Translations under genes and position numbers: made by a program
Notes under the pieces: model-generated
Databases searched by the model: none
Seen by the model: only the letters and a program-made list of their open reading frames with translations
What the model was told of the DNA's origin: nothing
Assembly: GCF_019247635.1 (NCBI RefSeq)
Contig: NZ_JAFBAR010000085.1
Span: 1-64,000 of the forward strand
Length of the DNA stretch: 64,000 bases
Origin: Mycobacterium sp.
GTDB lineage: Bacteria; Actinomycetota; Actinomycetes; Mycobacteriales; Mycobacteriaceae
Direction: 5' to 3'
In this document: positions 44,769-53,626 of the stretch, one piece after another
Position numbering within the stretch: position 1 is the stretch's first letter
Layout: each line of letters opens with the position of its first letter

Positions 44769-45161
44769 CTACTGCGCGACGGTAAGCGCCAACATGGCGA
44801 CGTCGGCTACCAAGAGCGCCAAGCCGACCAGCGGAACGGCGATACCGCGGGGCCGCTTGGCGGTAAAAAACGAGACGGCAATCACCGCCAGCGCCACCAC
44901 GGGCGCGCCATAGAACAAGACGCCGAAATCTATTCCCCCGAAACCGAGGTTCGGACATTGGTGGCCGCTACACCCATCGGTGCTCATCACGGCGCCAAGC
45001 GCAAAAAGCATCACGATCGCAGCGCCGGGCACCGTCAGCAGCGCCAACACCCAGTTGATTGTGGACCGCCCGGGCCCGCCACCAGCGCTGCCGCCCCGCC
45101 GGGGTTCGGTCGCGCTGCCGGGGCCCCCGTCGATCGTGAGGTGGCGGTTGTCAGGATTCAT
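44769..45161 (-). CDS. Small three-helix membrane protein
   Basis: The 130-residue protein has a polar Gly-rich N-terminus, three transmembrane helices (about residues 35-58, 80-98 and 106-126) and an exposed loop with two cysteines (STDGCSGHQCPNLG) that could form a disulfide. No recognised family. A SigF-like promoter lies just before the ATG. Stop codons of this gene and the RDD gene are adjacent. Confidence 0.68.
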   Translation of the reverse strand: MNPDNRHLTIDGGPGSATEPRRGGSAGGGPGRSTINWVLALLTVPGAAIVMLFALGAVMSTDGCSGHQCPNLGFGGIDFGVLFYGAPVVALAVIAVSFFTAKRPRGIAVPLVGLALLVADVAMLALTVAQ

Positions 45162-45171
45162 CAGTCAGGTC

Positions 45172-45197
45172 CTACCCGGCCGCAGCGTGATGCAAAC
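45172..45197 (-). promoter_or_regulatory. SigF-like promoter for the small membrane protein
   Basis: Read on the minus strand: GTTT (45194-45197), a 16-nt spacer and GGGTAG (45172-45177), one base from the SigF consensus. Predicted transcription starts only a few bases before the ATG at 45161. Confidence 0.45.
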
Positions 45198-45325
45198 AGG
45201 CCTTCAGTCGGGTTCAGCGTCGGTCATGTCGGCGGGTCCCCCCTCCGGCAGCGTCCGAGCATACCTATGGGTCCCGACGGATGAAACCGCAGACGGGAAT
45301 CAATTGACCGTTGCATCGCGTTAGT

Positions 45326-45341
45326 TCACGATATATCGTGA
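45326..45341 (+). promoter_or_regulatory. 16-bp palindromic operator before the PadR gene
   Basis: TCACGATATATCGTGA is a perfect palindrome 67-82 bp before the padR-type start, and A/T-rich in a GC-rich setting. ATAT-cored dyads of this kind are typical PadR operators. TTGACC at 45304-45309 may be the -35 of the overlapping promoter. Confidence 0.7.
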
Positions 45342-45407
45342 TATTCCGTAAGGCCGGGGAGGCTTCCTTAGCGCCTCCCCCGAGAAACACAGAAGGACAT
45401 ACAGAAA

Positions 45408-46121
45408 ATGAGCAACCTATTCACTCCCCCCGGCGGGCCCTTCGCCCGACCGGGATTCGGAACCGGCTTCGGGCCCGGCCCAGTCGGTCGTCGTGCCGTG
45501 CACGAGGCCAAGCGGCAGGCCCGCCGGGAATTCCGCGAACACCTGCGCGACCACGCGCCCGACCACGGAGGCCCCGGTTTCGGCGGTTTCGGCCCCGGCT
45601 TCGGCGGTGGTTTCGGTCCGGGCTTCGGCTTCGGCTTTGGCCCCGGCGGGCCGCGCGGCGGTAGGCGACGTGGCGGTTTCGGCCGCGGACGTCGCGGTGA
45701 CGTGCGTGCGGCCATTCTGGTTCTGCTGGCCGAGCGACCGATGCACGGCTACGAGATGATCCAGCAGATCGCCGAACGCAGCAACGGAATATGGAAGCCC
45801 AGCCCCGGTTCGGTGTACCCGACACTGCAGCTACTCGACGACGAGGGCCTGGTCACCGCCGGTGAAACCGATGGCAGCAAAAAGCTCTACGCGCTGACCG
45901 ACGAGGGTCGCGCGGCGGCGGAGAAGGTCGAGACCCCACCGTGGGAGCAGATCGCCGAAGGCGTCGACGCGGGCCAGATCAACTTGCGGGCCGCGGCGGG
46001 CCAACTGTTCGGGGCGGTCGCGCAGTCCGCGCACACCGCTACCTCCGAGCAGCAGCAGCGCATCGTCGAGATCCTTAACAACGCGCGACGCGAGGTCTAC
46101 GGCATCCTCGGCGAGGACTGA
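45408..46121 (+). CDS. PadR-family regulator with Gly/Phe-rich N-terminal extension
   Basis: The 237-residue protein has an unusual low-complexity N-terminal half (about 1-97) rich in Gly, Phe and Pro, with repeated GFGPG, then a basic patch (GRRRGGFGRGRRG). A PadR winged helix (about 98-175) follows: AAILVLLAERPMHGYEMIQQ, PSPGSVYPTLQLLDDEGLV, KLYALTDEGR. The C-terminal helix is for dimerisation. Probably autorepressed through the upstream palindrome. Its ATG is preceded by AGAAGGAC. Confidence 0.88.
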   Translation: MSNLFTPPGGPFARPGFGTGFGPGPVGRRAVHEAKRQARREFREHLRDHAPDHGGPGFGGFGPGFGGGFGPGFGFGFGPGGPRGGRRRGGFGRGRRGDVRAAILVLLAERPMHGYEMIQQIAERSNGIWKPSPGSVYPTLQLLDDEGLVTAGETDGSKKLYALTDEGRAAAEKVETPPWEQIAEGVDAGQINLRAAAGQLFGAVAQSAHTATSEQQQRIVEILNNARREVYGILGED

Positions 46122-46146
46122 CCCCTTTCGCCGCGGGCTTTTCAAA

Positions 46147-46210
46147 CCGCGAGCGTGCGCAAATGTACTGCCGCACCGGCGTGTCGGCGTACAGACGCGC
46201 ACGCTCGCGG
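46147..46210. terminator. Long hairpin between convergent padR-type and glpK genes
   Basis: Perfect 14-bp arms, CCGCGAGCGTGCGC at 46147-46160 and its complement at 46197-46210. A second inner stem (TGTACTGCCG/CGGCGTACA with one bulge) closes most of the 36-nt loop. It fits a bidirectional terminator. Confidence 0.6.
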
Positions 46211-46226
46211 TTAACGGGGGCCAGAG

Positions 46227-47783
46227 CTAGGAGACGTCGACCCAGTCCAGGGTGCGTTGGACGGCTTTCCGCCAGCCCGCATAACCCGCGGCGCGTTGCT
46301 CGTCGTCCCAGCTGGGCGTCCAGCGCTTGTCCTCTTGCCAGTTCGCCCGCAGCTCAGACGGGTCGTCCCAAAAGCCCACCGCAAGACCCGCGGCGTAGGC
46401 CGCACCCAACGCGGTGGTTTCGGCTACCACCGGGCGCACCACGTCCACACCCAGCACGTCGGCCTGAATCTGCATGCACAAGTCGTTGCCGGTGATACCA
46501 CCATCGACTTTCAAAACCTCAAGGCGTACACCGGAATCCGCTTTCATCGCGTCTACCACGTCGCGGCTCTGGTAGCAGATCGCCTCGAGCGTCGCACGGG
46601 CCAGGTGCGCGTTGGTGTTAAACCGCGACAGTCCGACGATCGCGCCGCGCGCATCAGATCGCCAGTACGGGGCGAACAACCCCGAAAACGCCGGCACGAA
46701 ATACACGCCGCCGTTGTCGCCGACTTGGCGCGCCAGGGACTCGCTCTGCGCGGCACCGCTGATGATGCCCAGCTGATCGCGTAGCCATTGCACGGCCGAG
46801 CCCGTCACCGCGATCGAACCCTCGAGCGCGTACACGGGTTTGGCATCCCCGAACTGGTAGCAGACGGTGGTCAGCAGACCGTTGTCCGATCGCACGATCG
46901 TCTCACCGGTGTTGAGCAGCAGGAAATTGCCTGTACCGTAGGTGTTTTTCGCCTCGCCGACGGCCAGACACACCTGACCCACCATCGCCGCATGTTGATC
47001 ACCGAGCATTCCGGTAATCGGGACCTCGCCGCCGACGGGTCCGGTATCGGTGGTGACGCCGTAGGGCTGCAGCGGTGACGACGGCGCGATCGCCGGCAGC
47101 ATGGCTCGGGGGATGGAGAAGAACGAGAGCAGCTCGTCATCCCAATCCAAGGTCTCCAAGTTCATCAACATGGTCCGGCTGGCGTTGGTCACGTCCGTGA
47201 CGTGCACCCCGCCCCTTGCTCCGCCGGTCAGGTTCCACAACACCCAGGTGTCGGGCGTGCCGAACAAGGCATCACCGCGTTCGGCGGCATCGCGCACCCC
47301 GTCGACGTTCTCCAGGATCCACTGCAATTTCCCGCCGGAAAAATAGGTGGCCGGCGGCAAGCCCGCCTTGCGCCGGATCACGTCGCCGTGGCCGTCCCGG
47401 TCCAGCGCCGTGGCGATCCGGTCGGTGCGGGTGTCCTGCCAGACGATCGCGTTGTGGTACGGCCTGCCGGTCTTCTTGTTCCACACCAGCGTCGTCTCGC
47501 GCTGGTTCGTAATACCAAGCGCAGCAATATCTTTCGGTGTAATGTCGGTCGCGTTCAGCACGGACATCAGCACGGAGGCGGTGCGCTCCCAAATCTCCAC
47601 CGGGTTGTGCTCTACCCACCCGGCCCGCGGCAGGATCTGCTCGTGTTCGAGTTGGTGGCGGGCGACCTCGGCACCGTCGTGATCGAAGATCATGCAGCGG
47701 GTGCTGGTTGTGCCCTGGTCGATGGCGGCTATGAAGTCAGCCAACTGCGCTCCTAGCGTCGGACACTGCGTGCCGGCCTCCAT
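46227..47783 (-). CDS. glpK: Glycerol kinase
   Basis: The 518-residue FGGY kinase has the N-terminal [31 protein letters not shown], the glycerol-site [22 protein letters not shown] and a C-terminal [12 protein letters not shown]. It phosphorylates glycerol to glycerol-3-phosphate. The ATG at 47781-47783 gives normal length, with AGG 5 nt upstream. The 7-C tract that makes the M. tuberculosis gene phase-variable is not present at the equivalent site (about 47205-47225). Corresponds to Rv3696c. Confidence 0.96.
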   Translation of the reverse strand: MEAGTQCPTLGAQLADFIAAIDQGTTSTRCMIFDHDGAEVARHQLEHEQILPRAGWVEHNPVEIWERTASVLMSVLNATDITPKDIAALGITNQRETTLVWNKKTGRPYHNAIVWQDTRTDRIATALDRDGHGDVIRRKAGLPPATYFSGGKLQWILENVDGVRDAAERGDALFGTPDTWVLWNLTGGARGGVHVTDVTNASRTMLMNLETLDWDDELLSFFSIPRAMLPAIAPSSPLQPYGVTTDTGPVGGEVPITGMLGDQHAAMVGQVCLAVGEAKNTYGTGNFLLLNTGETIVRSDNGLLTTVCYQFGDAKPVYALEGSIAVTGSAVQWLRDQLGIISGAAQSESLARQVGDNGGVYFVPAFSGLFAPYWRSDARGAIVGLSRFNTNAHLARATLEAICYQSRDVVDAMKADSGVRLEVLKVDGGITGNDLCMQIQADVLGVDVVRPVVAETTALGAAYAAGLAVGFWDDPSELRANWQEDKRWTPSWDDEQRAAGYAGWRKAVQRTLDWVDVS

Positions 47784-47804
47784 GATTGCCTATCGGGGTG
47801 ACCC

Positions 47805-48242
47805 TCACCCCACGAAGGGGTCGCGCACCGTGATGCCCTCAAACTTCCGGAAGTCGCGATCGTGACTCCAGATCGTGGCGATGCCGTGCTGGCGCATGAG
47901 GGCCACAAGATGGGCGTCGGGAACCAGATTGCCCCGGGGCTTGACGGTATCGGCCACTCCTCGATATACCCGCCAGAAGCCGTCGCCCTCGCCGACCAGG
48001 CGCACATGCGGCCGGGCGACCAACTGTTCGATGTTGTCGGTGGCGACACGCGGCGTCAGCGGCGCCTCCAGTAATGCCGGGTGGGTAACGATGCGCAGGT
48101 AGCCAAGTGCGACCGGCCACAGCAGGTAGACGAGACCAGGTCCGGCCAGGAATTGCTCCACGAGCGCCTTCGCCATCTCATGAGACGGACTGCCCCGGTG
48201 GGTCGCATATACCAGGACGTTGACGTCGAAGGTTTCGCTCAC
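47805..48242 (-). CDS. vapC48: VapC-family PIN-domain toxin
   Basis: The 145-residue PIN ribonuclease has acidic residues in TFDVNVLVYA (first Asp), a middle Glu region (NIEQLVARP), LVPDAHLVALM and SHDRDF. It probably cleaves RNA and is neutralised by the upstream antitoxin. The start is GTG at 48240-48242, overlapping the antitoxin stop (GTGA). Corresponds to Rv3697c. Confidence 0.9.
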   Translation of the reverse strand: MSETFDVNVLVYATHRGSPSHEMAKALVEQFLAGPGLVYLLWPVALGYLRIVTHPALLEAPLTPRVATDNIEQLVARPHVRLVGEGDGFWRVYRGVADTVKPRGNLVPDAHLVALMRQHGIATIWSHDRDFRKFEGITVRDPFVG

Positions 48243-48472
48243 GTCTCGTTTTCCCGGTCCAGGACCGCCCAGACGGCGTCCTTATCGTCAAGATCGACGC
48301 GAGGCCGCAGGTCGGCCGTCGCCCAGCGAACATCCACTCTCGCGCGGGGTTTGGCTGCCAGCGCTTGCGCCAGCAGCTCCGAGACGAGCCGGCCCAACGT
48401 CTTGCCCTCGTCACGCTGACGCAGTTTCAACGCGCGCAAAATGTCGTCGTCGATGTCGATCGTGGTACGCAT
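48239..48472 (-). CDS. vapB48: VapB-family antitoxin
   Basis: The 77-residue ribbon-helix-helix antitoxin has MRTTIDIDDDILRALKLRQ as DNA-binding strand and helix, and GKTLGRLVSELLAQAL as second helix. An acidic C-terminus ending VWAVLDRENET would wrap the toxin. The ATG at 48470-48472 directly follows a 12-bp inverted repeat that is probably its operator. Corresponds to Rv3697A. Confidence 0.9.
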   Translation of the reverse strand: MRTTIDIDDDILRALKLRQRDEGKTLGRLVSELLAQALAAKPRARVDVRWATADLRPRVDLDDKDAVWAVLDRENET

Positions 48473-48505
48473 GCATCAGATGCTATCGTGCTGAGCATCT
48501 GATGC
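48473..48505 (-). promoter_or_regulatory. Perfect 12-bp inverted-repeat operator and promoter of vapBC48
   Basis: GCATCAGATGCT at 48473-48484 and its exact complement at 48494-48505 flank 9 nt. The left arm ends at the vapB start codon. On the minus strand TAGCAT ends 7 nt before the ATG, a good -10, so the transcript is likely leaderless and the VapBC complex would sit on the promoter. Confidence 0.7.
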
Positions 48506-48558
48506 GTCTCGTGTCGGGCCGGTTGCGCACGCGACCGTAACCCTGTTGCATCGGCCGT

Positions 48559-50037
48559 GTGGGCGAAGAGGTCAAGCGCACCACCTATAACCGCGGACAC
48601 CGCCGGGAATACCGGCGCAAGGTGCAGCTTTGTCTGGACGTCTTCGAGACGATGCTGGCCCAGTCCAGGTTCGATGCGGACCGCCCGCTCACCGGCATGG
48701 AAATCGAATGCAACCTAGTCGACTCGAATTATCAGCCCGCCATGTCAAACCGCTTTGTGCTGGACGCGATCGCGAATCCGGCCTACCAGACCGAATTGGG
48801 CGCCTACAACATCGAATTCAATGTGCCGCCTCGGCTGCTTTCGGGCCGCGCCGCGCTGGGCCTGGAGGCGGAAGTCCGCAAAAGCCTCAACGACGCCGAA
48901 ACCAAGGCCAGCTCCACCGCCGGCCACGGCGGGGCGCACATTGTCATGATCGGCATCCTTCCGACGCTGATGCCCGAGCATCTCACCGACAACTGGATGA
49001 GCGAGTCGACGCGATACACGGCACTGAACGATTCGATTTTCTCCGCCCGTGGCGAGGACATCCCGATCAACATCTCCGGCCCCGAGCCGCTGAGCTGGCG
49101 CGCGGCGTCCATCGCGCCCGAATCCGCGTGCACCAGCATGCAATTGCATCTGCAGGTAGCTCCGGAAGATTTTGCCGCCAACTGGAATGCGGCTCAGCTG
49201 GTCGCGGGCCCGCAGCTGGCGCTCGGTGCCAACTCGCCCTTCTTCTTCGGCCACCAACTCTGGTCGGAAACCCGCATCGAGCTGTTCGCGCAATCCACCG
49301 ACACTCGACCCGAAGAACTCAAAACTCAAGGCGTACGCCCGCGGGTGTGGTTCGGCGAGCGGTGGATCACCTCGGTGCTCGACCTGTTCAAGGAGAACAT
49401 CCGCTACTTCCCCTCGCTGTTACCCGAGGTTTCCGACGAGGATCCCGTGGCCGAACTGGCCGCCGGACGCAACCCGCAGCTTGCCGAATTGCGGTTGCAC
49501 AACGGCACCGTCTACCGGTGGAACCGACCGGTGTACGACGTAGTCGAAGGGAGGCCGCACCTGCGGCTGGAGAACCGGGTGCTGCCGGCCGGACCGACCG
49601 TCGTCGACATGCTGGCGAATTCGGCTTTTTACTACGGCCTCCTGCGCTACCTGTCCGAAGCCGACCAGCCGCTGTGGACGATGATGAGTTTCTCTGCGGC
49701 ACATCGCAATTTCCTGCATGCGGCCCAGCACGGCATGGACGCCCCGTTGCATTGGCCGGGTCTGGGTGAGGTGACCGCGCGGCAACTGGTGCTGGGCACG
49801 CTGCTGCCGATGGCGTACGAAGGGTTGCGGCGACATGGCGTGGACACCGAGGTCCGCGACCGGTTCCTGGGCGTCATCGAGGGACGCGCCGACACGGGCC
49901 GCAACGGCGCGTGGTGGCAGGTATCCACCGCACGCGACTTGCAGGAACGCGGGATGAGCCGGCCGGCCGCGTTAGCCGAGATGCTGCGCCGGTACTGCGA
50001 GCACGTGCACGCCAACGAGCCGGTGCACACCTGGTAA
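48559..50037 (+). CDS. Glutamate-cysteine ligase (GCS2)-like protein
   Basis: The 492-residue protein has the GCS2-type ATP-grasp core: LTGMEIECNLVDSNYQP, ELGAYNIEFNVPPR, GHGGAHIVMIGILPTLMP and later RLENRVLPAGPTVVD. It is a paralog of the EgtA type, but the product is unknown. The GTG at 48559 is the first start in frame. Divergent from vapBC48. Corresponds to Rv3698. Confidence 0.85.
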   Translation: MGEEVKRTTYNRGHRREYRRKVQLCLDVFETMLAQSRFDADRPLTGMEIECNLVDSNYQPAMSNRFVLDAIANPAYQTELGAYNIEFNVPPRLLSGRAALGLEAEVRKSLNDAETKASSTAGHGGAHIVMIGILPTLMPEHLTDNWMSESTRYTALNDSIFSARGEDIPINISGPEPLSWRAASIAPESACTSMQLHLQVAPEDFAANWNAAQLVAGPQLALGANSPFFFGHQLWSETRIELFAQSTDTRPEELKTQGVRPRVWFGERWITSVLDLFKENIRYFPSLLPEVSDEDPVAELAAGRNPQLAELRLHNGTVYRWNRPVYDVVEGRPHLRLENRVLPAGPTVVDMLANSAFYYGLLRYLSEADQPLWTMMSFSAAHRNFLHAAQHGMDAPLHWPGLGEVTARQLVLGTLLPMAYEGLRRHGVDTEVRDRFLGVIEGRADTGRNGAWWQVSTARDLQERGMSRPAALAEMLRRYCEHVHANEPVHTW

Positions 50038-50057
50038 CCGTGGGTAGGTTTGGAAGC

Positions 50058-50729
50058 ATGGCTTCGGAAGTAATGGACTGGGACGACGCATACAAGGGTC
50101 AGGGCTTCTTCGAGGGGCCACCACCGTGGAATATCGGGGAGCCGCAGCCCGAACTGGCCGCGCTGCTGCGCGCCGGAAAGTTCCGCAGCGACGTGCTGGA
50201 CGCCGGTTGCGGGGTCGCCGAGCTGTCCTTGGCGCTGGCCGCCGAGGGCTACACCGTGGTCGGCATCGATCTCACGCCCACCGCCGTCGCGGCGGCGGCG
50301 AAGGCGGCCGAACAGCGCGGCCTGACCACGGCCAGCTTCGAGCAGGCCGACATCACCACCTTCACCGGCTATGACGGCCGGTTCAACACGGTCGTCGACA
50401 GCACGCTTTTCCACTCGTTGCCGGTCGAGGGACGCGACGGCTATCTGAGCTCGGTGCACCGCGCGGCCGCCCCTGGGGCCGGCTACTACGTGCTGGTGTT
50501 CGCCAAGGGCGCCTTCCCGGCCGAGTTCGAGGGCGGCCCCAACGAGGTCGACGAGGACGAACTGCGCACCGCGGTGAGCAGGTACTGGGAGATCGACGAG
50601 ATTCGGCCAGCCTTCATCCACGCCAACATGCCCGCCGTTCCCGGCGGTGGGACATGGCCGCATCCCCGCGACGACAAGGGGCGGGTGATGATGCCGGCGT
50701 TTCTGTTGAGCGCGCACAAGGCAGCGTGA
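50058..50729 (+). CDS. Class I SAM-dependent methyltransferase
   Basis: The 223-residue methyltransferase starts with WDDAYKGQGFFEGPPPWNIG, a pattern of small thiopurine-type enzymes. It has the SAM motif VLDAGCGVAELSLALA, VVGIDLTPTAV and VVDSTLFHSLP. Substrate unknown. The ATG at 50058 is where the domain begins, 20 nt after the GCS2-like stop, so they may form an operon. Corresponds to Rv3699. Confidence 0.87.
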   Translation: MASEVMDWDDAYKGQGFFEGPPPWNIGEPQPELAALLRAGKFRSDVLDAGCGVAELSLALAAEGYTVVGIDLTPTAVAAAAKAAEQRGLTTASFEQADITTFTGYDGRFNTVVDSTLFHSLPVEGRDGYLSSVHRAAAPGAGYYVLVFAKGAFPAEFEGGPNEVDEDELRTAVSRYWEIDEIRPAFIHANMPAVPGGGTWPHPRDDKGRVMMPAFLLSAHKAA

Positions 50730-50737
50730 TGGCCGGC

Positions 50738-50789
50738 GAGCGTCATGCGGTGCGCCCTCACCGTCCACGGCGCCCCGGCGTGACGCTCG
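50738..50789. terminator. GAGCGT-type hairpin between convergent methyltransferase and egtE
   Basis: CGAGCGTCA (50738-50746) pairs with TGACGCTCG (50781-50789) between converging stops at 50729 and 50797. It shares the GAGCGT core with the 46147-46210 hairpin. Confidence 0.45.
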
Positions 50790-50796
50790 GTATCCG

Positions 50797-51945
50797 CTAG
50801 GTGCCGGTCGCCGCGGTTGCGGCGATCAGCGCCTCGGCGAACGTCTCCAGGTCTTCGACCGTGGTGTCCACGTGCGGCGAGATGCGCAGTGCCGGAGTGG
50901 TCATCTCCAGGGGTGCCCGCTGCACACCGGCGTAGGTGGTCAGGATCCGCCGCTCGGTGAGCAGCCACTGGCGTACCGCCGATGGGTCGGCACCGTCGAC
51001 CGGAGCAAGCGTGGTGATCGCGCTCGGCTCTTCGACCTCTTCGAGCACGCGCCAACCGGGCACATCGGTCAGGGCGCTGCGGCTTGCGGCGCCCAGCTCG
51101 GCCAGGCTGGAGCGAACGGCCTCCGGTCCATAACCGAGGTGTTCGCCCAGCGCAACCGAAAAACCTACTCGCGCGGCGACATTGGCTTCACCGAACTCGA
51201 GCTGGCGGGCCACCGTGAGCGGCCCGGCCCATTCGGGAGCCGCCAGCCGCGGCGACAACCGCTCCAATAGCTCGGGGCGCACGGCGAGCACGCCGACGCC
51301 CCGCGGCCCGGCGATCCACTTGCGCGACGACGAGTAGCTGACGTCGGCTCCCACGGCGCAGTCGATCTGGCCCAGCGCCTGCGCCGCGTCCACCACCAAC
51401 GGCAACGCCAGCTCTCGGCAGAGCTGTGCGACCATCGGCAGCGGTTGCACGATGCCGCTGTGGCTGGCCACCGGGGTGAAGTGGACCAGGGTCGGGGGGT
51501 CGTCGGCGAGCACCAGTGCCGCGTCGTCGAGGGCCAGCCGACCGTCGCCCAGCGTCGGCAAGGGGCGCACGTCGAATCCGTGCGCGGCCATCACAGCCAG
51601 GTTGGGGCCGTATTCACCGGGAAGGCAGGCCAGCGTCCGATTTGCCCCGTCTTGAATCGGCCACCCACCCAGCAGCAGGTCCAGCGCGTTCAGCGAACCG
51701 GTGGTGAACAGCACCTCGGCGTCGGGCATGCCGCATAGCGCGGTGACCGCGGCGCGCCCGGCGTCGAGCACAGGCGCCGCGGCTTCGGCCGCCACGTATC
51801 CCCCGACCTCGGCCTCGTGTAGGGCGTGCCGGGCGGCGGCGTCGAGCGCGGCAAGGCTCTGGCGCGAGCACGCGGCGTTGTCCAGGTGCAGACCGGCAAA
51901 CGGTGGCCGCGCCGCCCGCCACCGGTCGGCCAGGGCCTCGCTCAC
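50797..51945 (-). CDS. egtE: Ergothioneine biosynthesis PLP-dependent C-S lyase EgtE
   Basis: The 382-residue class V aminotransferase-fold enzyme has the PLP Lys in [33 protein letters not shown] and [15 protein letters not shown]. It cleaves hercynylcysteine sulfoxide to ergothioneine. The GTG at 51943-51945 overlaps the egtD stop (GTGA); the longer frame upstream runs antisense-like through egtD and is rejected. Last gene of egtABCDE. Confidence 0.93.
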   Translation of the reverse strand: MSEALADRWRAARPPFAGLHLDNAACSRQSLAALDAAARHALHEAEVGGYVAAEAAAPVLDAGRAAVTALCGMPDAEVLFTTGSLNALDLLLGGWPIQDGANRTLACLPGEYGPNLAVMAAHGFDVRPLPTLGDGRLALDDAALVLADDPPTLVHFTPVASHSGIVQPLPMVAQLCRELALPLVVDAAQALGQIDCAVGADVSYSSSRKWIAGPRGVGVLAVRPELLERLSPRLAAPEWAGPLTVARQLEFGEANVAARVGFSVALGEHLGYGPEAVRSSLAELGAASRSALTDVPGWRVLEEVEEPSAITTLAPVDGADPSAVRQWLLTERRILTTYAGVQRAPLEMTTPALRISPHVDTTVEDLETFAEALIAATAATGT

Positions 51946-52916
51946 TTGGCGGGCTTCAGTGCCAATGCCAGCCCAAAGTCGCCTGCGTCGTCGGTCCACC
52001 ATCGGGTGCGCCGCAGCCCGGCGCCGGCCAGTTCGGCGCTGACTCCGTCCGGGCGGAACTTGCACGACACCTCGGTGAGCATCTCCTCGCCGGCCGCGAA
52101 GTCGACGGTCAACTCCAGCGCACCGATGCGGACCCGCTGGCCGCGGTCGGCCCGCAGCCACATTTCGATCCGCTCCTCGTCGGTATTCCAGCGGGCGACG
52201 TGCTGGAACACCTCGACATCGAAATCCGCGTCGAGTTCCCGGTTTATCACCGCGAGCACGTTGCGGTTGAACCTCGCTGTCACCCCGGCGTCGTCGTCGT
52301 AGGCACGCACCAGCCGGCCGGGGTCCTTGACCAGGTCGGTGCCCAGCAACAGGCTGTCACCGGGCCGCATCACCTGGGCCAGGGTCCGCAGGAACTGCGC
52401 GCGCGGGCCCGGCGTGAGGTTGCCGATCGTCGACCCCAGGAACACGAACAGGCGCCGGCCGCCGTCGGGGATCTCAGTGAGGTGTTCCTCGAAATCGCCG
52501 CAGACAGCGTTGATTTCGATGCCGCTGTACTCGTGCTGGATGGCGTTCGCGGTGGCGGACAGCACGCCGGCATCGACGTCGAACGGCACGAATCCGCGTA
52601 GCGATTTACGGTCGCGCAGCGCGTTCAACAGCAGCCGAGTCTTCTCCGAGGTGCCCGCGCCCAATTCCACCAAGGTGTCGGCCTCGCTCACCGACGCCAC
52701 CTCGGCCGAACGCGCACGCAGGATCTCGGCTTCGGCACGGGTTGGGTAGTACTCGGGCAGTCGGGTGATCTGGTCGAACAGGCCGCTGCCGACGGAATCG
52801 TAGAACCATTTGGGCGGCAACGATTTTGGCGTATTCTGCAGCCCCACGGAGACGTCGTGGCGCAGCGCGTGGTAGGCCGAGTCGGCGGCGAGGTGGTTCG
52901 ACAACGACAGCGTCAT
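51942..52916 (-). CDS. egtD: Histidine N-alpha-methyltransferase EgtD
   Basis: The 324-residue SAM enzyme trimethylates histidine to hercynine. It shows [33 protein letters not shown], the SAM motif [28 protein letters not shown] and [11 protein letters not shown]. The ATG at 52914-52916 shares a base with the egtC stop (TGATG). First committed step of ergothioneine synthesis. Confidence 0.96.
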   Translation of the reverse strand: MTLSLSNHLAADSAYHALRHDVSVGLQNTPKSLPPKWFYDSVGSGLFDQITRLPEYYPTRAEAEILRARSAEVASVSEADTLVELGAGTSEKTRLLLNALRDRKSLRGFVPFDVDAGVLSATANAIQHEYSGIEINAVCGDFEEHLTEIPDGGRRLFVFLGSTIGNLTPGPRAQFLRTLAQVMRPGDSLLLGTDLVKDPGRLVRAYDDDAGVTARFNRNVLAVINRELDADFDVEVFQHVARWNTDEERIEMWLRADRGQRVRIGALELTVDFAAGEEMLTEVSCKFRPDGVSAELAGAGLRRTRWWTDDAGDFGLALALKPAK

Positions 52917-53626
52917 CAAGGTCCTTTCGGGTGGTCCAGCGCGGTCAGCGTGACGTGTTCGGCGGTCACTTCGACGAGATGGCGGTCCGGCACGTCTTCC
53001 CATTCGGAGTCGTTGTCATAGGGCTCGCTGGCCACCACCACGCCGTCGGCGCGGCGCAGGATGGACAGCGTTTCGTTCCAGGTGGTTGCCAGCAGCCGAG
53101 AACCGTTGCCGGCCAACACGTTCAGCCGGGCATCGGGATCGGCAGCTCCAAGCTCGAGGATGGTCTCACCCAACACGTCCAGGCCGCGCTCGAAGATCGT
53201 GGCCGCCAGCATCGCGCTGTCGCAGACCGATTCGGCCTTCGCGGTGAGCGGCAGCACGGCGCGGTCGATGACGCCGTTGTGCGACAACAGCCAATGGCCG
53301 TCGGTGAACGGCGCGGTCGCGCTGATTTCGATCGGCATGCCGATGGTCGCCGAGCGCACCGCGGCCACCACGCAGTGGCTGCGCAGGGCCGGCGCGACCG
53401 AGTCGAATGAGGTGTCGCCCCACAGGGGTGCCGAACTGCGCCAGCGACGGGGTGCGGCGCCCGCCGAAGGGCTCTCGAAAAACCCCACACCCCACCCGTC
53501 GGCGTTGAGCAGTACGCGTTTCTGCCGGCGCGGGGCGTAGGACTGCACCCGCAGGCCGTGCGGCGGGTCCAGCACCAGCGAGGAAAGGGTGACCTCGCGC
53601 CCCAGCCAGCCGAGATGACGGCACAT
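52916..53626 (-). CDS. egtC: Gamma-glutamyl hercynylcysteine sulfoxide amidohydrolase EgtC
   Basis: The 236-residue class II glutamine amidotransferase-like Ntn hydrolase starts MCRHLGWLG, so Cys-2 becomes the N-terminal nucleophile. It has [10 protein letters not shown] and [15 protein letters not shown]. It removes the gamma-glutamyl group. The ATG at 53624-53626 was chosen because Cys must be second; the far longer frame upstream is spurious. One-base overlaps on both sides within the operon. Confidence 0.95.
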   Translation of the reverse strand: MCRHLGWLGREVTLSSLVLDPPHGLRVQSYAPRRQKRVLLNADGWGVGFFESPSAGAAPRRWRSSAPLWGDTSFDSVAPALRSHCVVAAVRSATIGMPIEISATAPFTDGHWLLSHNGVIDRAVLPLTAKAESVCDSAMLAATIFERGLDVLGETILELGAADPDARLNVLAGNGSRLLATTWNETLSILRRADGVVVASEPYDNDSEWEDVPDRHLVEVTAEHVTLTALDHPKGP

